Positions 58,389 to 64,000 of a DNA stretch of 64,000 bases are shown here, one piece after another (positions within the stretch are counted from its first letter, which is position 1; every line of letters starts with the position of its first letter). The position numbers and the translations under genes are program-made. The stretch covers positions 4,516,733 to 4,580,732 of the forward strand of contig OW285188.1 in assembly GCA_935421135.1 (NCBI GenBank). The letters are read 5' to 3'. Source of the stretch: Bugulina stolonifera (Eukaryota; Bryozoa; Gymnolaemata; Cheilostomatida; Bugulidae). Under the pieces are notes generated by a model. That model saw only the letters and a program-made list of their open reading frames with translations. It was not told the DNA's origin and did no database searches.

Positions 58389-59396
58389 TGTAATGTTTTT
58401 GAGTATGCATACATACAGGAGCCGATGGCTACAAGTATGGGAAAGGCTTGGAAGGTGGTAGAGGCCGACCAAGTAACTTTCTGCTCATTACATAAAGAAT
58501 GAACAGTATTTATATGCTCTTATTGGTGTGTATATCAGACGTAGGCCGATGCCGAGACTCATTGAAGAGCTCAGGACCGACGTAGGTCTTGTAGACTTTA
58601 TACTCCAGAGGAGTGCAATGAAAGATCTGGTGTTCTAGGATCTTGGGCTCGACGCTAGTTTCATGAAGAATCCGAGATCGACCCAAGTCGTAGAAGTGGT
58701 GTAGAGATGTGCTTAAGCGAGGATGGGGATGAACTCAAGCCGTACTGGATCTATGGATCCTCCGGTAGAGTTACCCGCCTACAAGAGTAAGCCTCTATAG
58801 GTTTGAGTTAGGAGATGTTGCTTTATTGAAGCGCAATCAACAACTGATTTGATACAGAAAATGTACTGTCTTTTATACTATATATCTATCTCTGGCCAAA
58901 AGAGGCCGATAGGGTATCGGGTCCGGAACTGATGCAACAACATGGAAGGTCCCGCCCGACGTCGGCCATAAAAAGGGCCGGCCTTGGCACAAAAAGTGCT
59001 CACAATAAGGTGAAACATAAGATATAATATATTTATGAGTCCAATCCATAGCATCGGCCACAAGTGCTACTTATAATGAATGGTAAAAGACTCTATTTAA
59101 TATGATCAGACAAGAGCAGGTAATTGCTAACAGTGTATGGGAAAAACCAAGTTGTAATAAAGTTGTAATTTCAATAGTCTGATTGACAATAGTAATAGTA
59201 AAGGCACACAATATAAGGTGATTGGATATAAGTATACATAACAACAATAGTATAAGCTAAGACATCATTCATGAATGAATATGGATACATGGATAATAGT
59301 GTAATGCATGATAATGTCAATGTTTATGTTAATGTCAATGTTAATGTTGTGTGGTTGGCCCAGGGAGGTCATTGCCCCGAAGGCTGTTTTACCACA
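58389..59396 (-). mobile_element. Solo LTR, family 2, TSD ATAT
   Basis: 1008 bp, TGTAATGTTTTTG..TTTTACCACA, with ATAT on both sides (58385-58388, 59397-59400). On the minus strand a TATA-like TATAGTATAAAAG region precedes an AATAAAG signal (complement at about 58823). It is the best preserved copy of family 2. Confidence 0.85.
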
Positions 59397-59662
59397 ATAT
59401 TTGCATATTATTATACGTAGATAATTGGCATTTAGTAATTGCAATTTATTAGAGAAAATTAAAAATGGCCCACCTTACAGCTTAAAGCGAGTTATGACAA
59501 CTCCCAACATTGAGTGCTTAATTTCCGATTCGGTTCGGTGTTTTTTCATGAATTAAACAAACTGAATTAAACCGAGGGGAGAAGACAACTTCTGTTTCAT
59601 TCAGTTTTTTAGAAAAATCAGCAAATAAACTGAATGGACATGCAAATCAAAACCAAAATATA

Positions 59663-59776
59663 TAGAATATATTATCACAAACTAAATATTGAATCGATTT
59701 TAATTTATTTAATGGTTTTATTTTATTATACTAAAAGCTAAACTCAGCTGCTAGCACTTTGACAAAGAATCTCAAG
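59663..59776. repeat. Dispersed repeat (partner 31036-31148)
   Basis: See the partner at 31036-31148. Confidence 0.75.
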
Positions 59777-59878
59777 TTAGCTGTAGCCAATCAACACTCG
59801 ATTCGTATTTTGTAACATTAAAATTTTATAACATGCAATAAACATTCGCAGAAGTTCCACATCAGTAATCACAAAACG

Positions 59879-59907
59879 CAAAATTGATGCGATTCGCATC
59901 AATTTTG
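59879..59907. repeat. 29-bp near-perfect palindrome
   Basis: CAAAATTGATGCGA, one T, then TCGCATCAATTTTG: 14-bp perfect arms with a one-base centre. Confidence 0.9.
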
Positions 59908-59924
59908 TGTCCGTGTAGCATACC

Positions 59925-60432
59925 CTAAAGACTCTGTAGAGTTTGAGTTGAGAGATGTGACTTTATTGAAGCCTTGCTAACAACTACTTAGCATAGCAAA
60001 ATGAGCTTGCTTATTATACTAAATCAGTATCCGGCGGAAGTTTCGGTAGCAAGCCCGATACAGTATCAAGTAGTACGATATAGTATCGGCCATGGATATT
60101 ACAGAACAATATGGCGGGGAAATTGGCCGAGGTCCGACCTACAAAGGATCGGCTATTATTAAAAATGCTTACAGTCATGTAAAAGATATAATAATATATG
60201 AACACGAGCATGTTCTGACACATCAGCCACAATTTATAACAGGCAAAAGACTTAATAAATAATAACACTAATAAAAAGAAGCTTTACATGATTGGCTAAT
60301 GATACAGACAAAACAATAGACAAGTTTAGACAATTTATGATTGATGTATGCATGCAGTAGATAAGAGAGTAGTCAAGTTAATATTTTGCAGTTATGAGAG
60401 TCTGCATGTCATAGTTAGCTGAGAACACCACA
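59925..60432 (-). mobile_element. LTR family 3 (copy 1)
   Basis: Shares GTAGAGTTTGAGTTGAGAGATGTGACTTTATT, AGCATAGCAAAATGAGCTT..CTAAATCAGTATC and GGCCGAGGTCCGACCTA with 61061-61652, and ends AACACCACA. Its left end is unclear. The minus strand carries the polyadenylation signal, as in families 1 and 2. Confidence 0.65.
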
Positions 60433-60469
60433 GCATTCTTTATATACTTATTCATGCATTATTTACTAG

Positions 60470-60668
60470 GGTACAAGATCACATATTTATATTATTTATT
60501 TATAGTCTCAGTAGTTACTCTGGTTACAAGGGTACATGCTGATACTTTTACTGTGCCAGTTGCAGTTACACAGGTTACATGGTAACATGCCAGTATTTTA
60601 CAGTACCAGTGGTTACATCTACACAGGTCACATGGTGACATGCTAATATTTTCACAGTGCCAGTAATG
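60470..60668 (+). repeat. Minisatellite, related to 57437-57645
   Basis: Four imperfect ~50-bp units containing CAG.AGTTACAC.GGTTACATGGTAACATGC and TATTTTACAGTGCCAG. Confidence 0.7.
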
Positions 60669-61060
60669 TTGTTACACAGCAGCCGTGGCTGAGCGGTTAT
60701 GGTGATGTAACCAAATAAACTGAGTGGCTGGTAAGGGTGGGATATTGAGTCCTGGGAATTTTACACACACACTTTTCGAAGGTTGAATATTATGTCAGGC
60801 CACGTGTTGCTCTATACTCAATGCATCACTGCATCACTGCATCACTGTGATTAAAGATAATAAAATAATCCTGTAGCCAAATTGCTCCATGTACTTATTG
60901 TGTAAACTGAAACTTGTTGCATAATTGAAACAAGCCAGTAATAATATATTTTGCATTTTATGGAATTGACATTATTCTATAATGTTTTCAAAAGTGTCTA
61001 TCTAGAACAAGTCACCGAACACATAAAAGTAGGGCATAATAAAAATGATGTGATTTATAT
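60669..61060. other. tRNA-like word, otherwise gene-free
   Basis: GCAGCCGTGGCTGAGCGGTTATGG at 60680-60703 resembles the 5' half and A box of a tRNA, and also the head of the SINE at 62051-62350. No B box or acceptor pairing follows, so it is a SINE/tRNA fragment at most. Confidence 0.5.
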
Positions 61061-61652
61061 TGTGATGTTTTCTGCTAAGACACACAGGCCCCGATGACAA
61101 CATAAGTGTGGGAAGTGCTTGGGAGTGGTCGAAAGAGACCAAAGCTGGAACTACCTCTCTCAGAGAGAAGACTGTAACTTTATTATAGCCTGTTCAACAA
61201 ATGACTAGCATAGCAAAATGAGCTTACTCACATGTACATGTACATACTAAATCAGTATCTGACAGAAGTTCCAGTAAAAAGCGGGTCAACAGTGTATCGG
61301 GTGGGACGATATAGTATCGGTCATGAGTGTTGCATAACAATATAGCGGCCAAAAGGCCGAGGTCCGACCTAAAAAGGATCAGCCATGACAAAAGAAGCTT
61401 ATGGTCACACAAAAAGCATTATGTGTGAAAACCAGCATATTCTGGCATGTCGGCCATATTTACTAAAGACTTAGCAAATGCAAGTACAGTAAGCTTTACA
61501 TGATCAGCTGATAATAATAACAACTATAGACAAGCCAGGCAAGTTAATTACTAAGACATATGCATTAGATAAATAGTAGGCAAGATAGTATTCAGGTTAT
61601 TGCCATGGAGTTATTAGAGTTTGCATGCTTGAGTGAACTGGGAGCACCATAA
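61061..61652 (-). mobile_element. LTR family 3 (copy 2)
   Basis: Begins TGTGATGTTTTCTG after ATAT (61057-61060) and ends about GAGCACCATA. The right flank ATAA matches the left at three of four bases. Polyadenylation signal on minus (ACTTTATTATAG complement). Confidence 0.65.
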
Positions 61653-62035
61653 TAATATTCTCATTATCTTGTGTAGTAACAGAAAATGTCATAACTGTCG
61701 CAACACTGACAAACGTCACCAAAATTCAATAATGAATGTCACAATGCCACAAAATGTCGCAAATGTTCAATAAAAATCACCATGGCGCACAAATAGTGTC
61801 TGGTGGTTTCGGTTTACACTTGAGTTCGATTATCTTTGTTTTATTTCCTAATGCCCTATAAAGCCAAAGATATCTGCTTCTGCTTGGTTGTCTTGGTTTC
61901 TAGGAAAAAATATGAACCATTAAATTGATGTCTTCTGTTGGGATTTATCACACTCTGCTATAAACCATAAGACCTATCTGATGGTTGTATTTAACAATTA
62001 ATTAACAATTATAAATTAACTAATTATTTATTTTC
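61653..62035. other. Gene-free stretch
   Basis: Starts with a patch of ATGTC/GTCGCAA words; nothing coding. Confidence 0.45.
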
Positions 62036-62050
62036 ATTTTACTAATAATA

Positions 62051-62350
62051 GCTGACCAGGCTTACATTCCTTGACGTGACCAGCCCCTTGCTGCTTGCAC
62101 TGCCAGGTGCAAGTACAATGTACTCGCCAATTTCCTGTGAGAAAAGACCAAGATGACATGGCCTTTTTGGCAGGGGTAGAGGAGTTGCCTTAAAGCCATA
62201 CTGACTTGCATGACCCCAAGGACTTTTACAAGGCACAGGAGCAATTGCGGCTGGATGCCCTTCCTAGCACCTACGTGACTGGGATTCGAACCTGGGACCT
62301 TCAGCTTTAAGGTTCAGTATTCTAACCAATATGCCACGGCTGCTTCCTTT
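62051..62350 (-). mobile_element. tRNA-derived SINE
   Basis: On the minus strand the head GCAGCCGTGGCATATTGG carries an A-box-like segment, and about 40 bp later the B box GGTTCGAATCCC appears, as in RNA polymerase III promoters. It is followed by a body containing GCTAGGAAGGGCATCCAGCC, a word I associate with metazoan SINE central domains. ORFs in it are incidental. Perfect 15-bp inverted repeats (62036-62050, 62351-62365) flank it directly. Confidence 0.78.
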
Positions 62351-62365
62351 TATTATTAGTAAAAT

Positions 62366-63047
62366 AATGTACATAATCATAGCATGTTGAATAAAACTGA
62401 AACTGTTGACAGCACAGGGGTGCAATCACCTGTTGGTTAGCAGCACTATTGACACATTGTGATCAATTTTCATATTCTAAATCTATGTTTTGCTTGGTCT
62501 TCAATAAAAAGACATCTGCTATAAGAAGCAGCTTGAGGTGTCTTTTCTAGAATATCATATTGCCAGCTCTTGAGCCCACTGGAACTTGAAGCGAGAAGTG
62601 ACCAAACTAGCACAGACCATACTCATGAGAATAGTCCATGAACAAGAACTCGAACCTACAGGTCGTACGCATAATGCAATCACTGCTCAGTCTTTATACA
62701 GTTGGAAGCAAGTCCAGCCGACCAATGCTAGACCCTTCCCACATCCATATCATCATCGGTACTCGTGTGCAGCATTACAATATCATGAAGAATTATTTGC
62801 ATGTACATGCTAATGCAAACTGTAAAAAGCACATTTTCTGCTAAAGGAGAGTAAAAAATCAGCAAAAATTCCTTTTAAAAGTCTTAACATTATATTATGT
62901 TCTACCTTCTTTAGTTAGCATCTCCTCAAAAGTTCCTAAGAAGAAACTATTTTGGGAAAAAATCTTTCGTTCTAAATATATTCTGCACCACATGGCATTG
63001 GTGTTTAGAATTGTTCATTATGCTTTAAAGCACACTCTATATACATG
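62366..63047. other. Gene-free stretch
   Basis: Only short incidental ORFs. Confidence 0.5.
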
Positions 63048-63751
63048 CAGGGTTGGGAACTTTGATCTACTTTTGCATTTGATTTCCAATTTTCGATTTT
63101 GCTGATTAAACCAAAGAACACAAGCATTCGATTGTTACTTTACCAAATCAATGATTGTACTTCAATCGATTTTACAATCGATGATGATTTTAGAAAATGC
63201 ACATGTATATGGGTATAATTTTTGTAAAAATGGAGAAATTTATTGTCTTTACTAATTTTGCCTATTACTTTAAAATGTTATAACAACTGTGCCTAATATT
63301 ACCAGTTTTATTTGCATTTTCTCATAGTTTAGGGTTATCTCCTCTACCGTTATGTTTCTTTTTAGCCTCCAAATATTTATATGTACAGCAAATCTTAGCC
63401 AGAAATTCCAGGCTATTATTTCTTATTTGTTGCTAGCCACTCACATTTCATCCTAGCTTGCAAATAGAGGCTATTATTTTTTTATTAAATAAAACAGCTC
63501 ATCATCATTTTTTTTATTAAAAAGATAAGAACTAAGCTACGAGGCTTTTTATTTATGTCCTGTACTAAACATTACTAGCAGATCAATTAGCAGCTTAGTG
63601 ACAATCGAATGCAGCTGTAACCCTATAAAACCAACGAATACATGCATTTCGATGGCTTTGTTGGAAACCAACGATTAGGTGGAATCGATGGTGAATAGAC
63701 CAACGAAAATTGCCATCGAATATCGAATGCTATTGGTGATTCCCAACCCTG
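63048..63751. mobile_element. hAT-like MITE, 704 bp
   Basis: The ends CAGGGTTGGGAA and TTCCCAACCCTG are perfect 12-bp inverted repeats of the hAT type. The flanks TATACATG (63040-63047) and TACACATG (63752-63759) match at seven of eight bases, fitting the 8-bp hAT target duplication. No transposase ORF is present. Subterminal regions are rich in AATCGAT/CCAACGA words on both strands. Confidence 0.82.
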
Positions 63752-63759
63752 TACACATG

Positions 63760-64000
63760 TGAGTTAACCCTAATTCCAAGCTGATAAAGTGTTTATGTAC
63801 CACTCTAATAAAACATTCACATAATACTTACATTATCGGTGTCATTAGCAGCTTCTGTGAAGGCAACATTATCTGTTGAAGGTTCTGAGTCTTTGTCTGA
63901 ATAGCAAGTTGAAGAACCTTTAGAATTTCCACTTTTAGCTAGTTTCTGAAAGTAACAAAATCCCCATCTAAATTTTCCTGTTATGTATGCACTTCAAGAA
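63760..64000. other. Window end; possible minus-strand coding fragment
   Basis: On the minus strand 63950-63840 reads as an acidic, serine-rich peptide (for example SGNSKGSSTCYSDKDSEPSTDN) between an acceptor-like CTTTCAG on the minus strand and a GTAAGTATTATG donor-like sequence near 63832. This could be an internal exon of a gene lying beyond the window. Confidence 0.35.

Noticed and set aside
60678..60750. Possible tRNA gene
   Set aside because: Only the first ~24 bases resemble a tRNA; there is no B box, anticodon arm or acceptor-stem pairing.
62270..62345. tRNA gene on the minus strand
   Set aside because: The A and B boxes are present, but the arms do not fold into a full cloverleaf and a SINE body follows directly.

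Overview
The window is eukaryotic, AT-rich, intron-containing invertebrate DNA. The evidence is spliced C2H2 zinc-finger genes with GT..AG introns, BEL/Pao, copia and gypsy LTR retrotransposons, an R2-like non-LTR fragment, a tRNA-headed SINE, and hammerhead-ribozyme (retrozyme) repeats. TACATGTA-type words are very frequent. A marine invertebrate such as a sponge, cnidarian or mollusc fits, but I cannot assign the phylum. No prokaryotic gene organisation is present.

Layout. 0-6 kb: a decayed R2-like reverse transcriptase carrying an AGAGC pentanucleotide expansion, duplicated spacer blocks, and one dispersed retrozyme monomer with target duplication (5240-5429). 6-11.6 kb: a solo LTR (6119-6781), an LTR fragment, and one isolated exon-like block. 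11.6-21.2 kb: a nearly intact BEL/Pao element (11987-20114, TSD GTGTC) inserted into an older gypsy relic, whose two halves flank it. 21.7-23.5 kb: three-exon C2H2 gene 1 (+). 25.4-28.9 kb: two ~1-kb LTRs flanking a tandem array of 249-bp hammerhead units. 29.5-33.6 kb: a possible two-exon gene, then three-exon C2H2 gene 2 (-), a paralogue of gene 1. 34.7-38.1 kb: a solo LTR abutting a gypsy relic (+) that has lost its RT core. 43.0-49.2 kb: an LTR element without pol, encoding proline-rich and zinc-finger proteins, plus the 3' part of a second copy. 49.2-53.8 kb: a young copia element with TSD GATAT and an initiator-tRNA half-molecule primer site. 56-64 kb: solo LTRs of three related families, minisatellites, a SINE between inverted repeats, and a hAT-like MITE.

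The best-supported host genes are the two C2H2 genes. Their exon 1/2/3 structure, phase-1 introns and FKPWRPW motif agree independently between copies. Nearly everything else is mobile-element derived. The most interesting items are the hammerhead retrozyme array, whose 190-bp right part is base-identical to a dispersed copy 21 kb away, and the pol-less zinc-finger LTR element.
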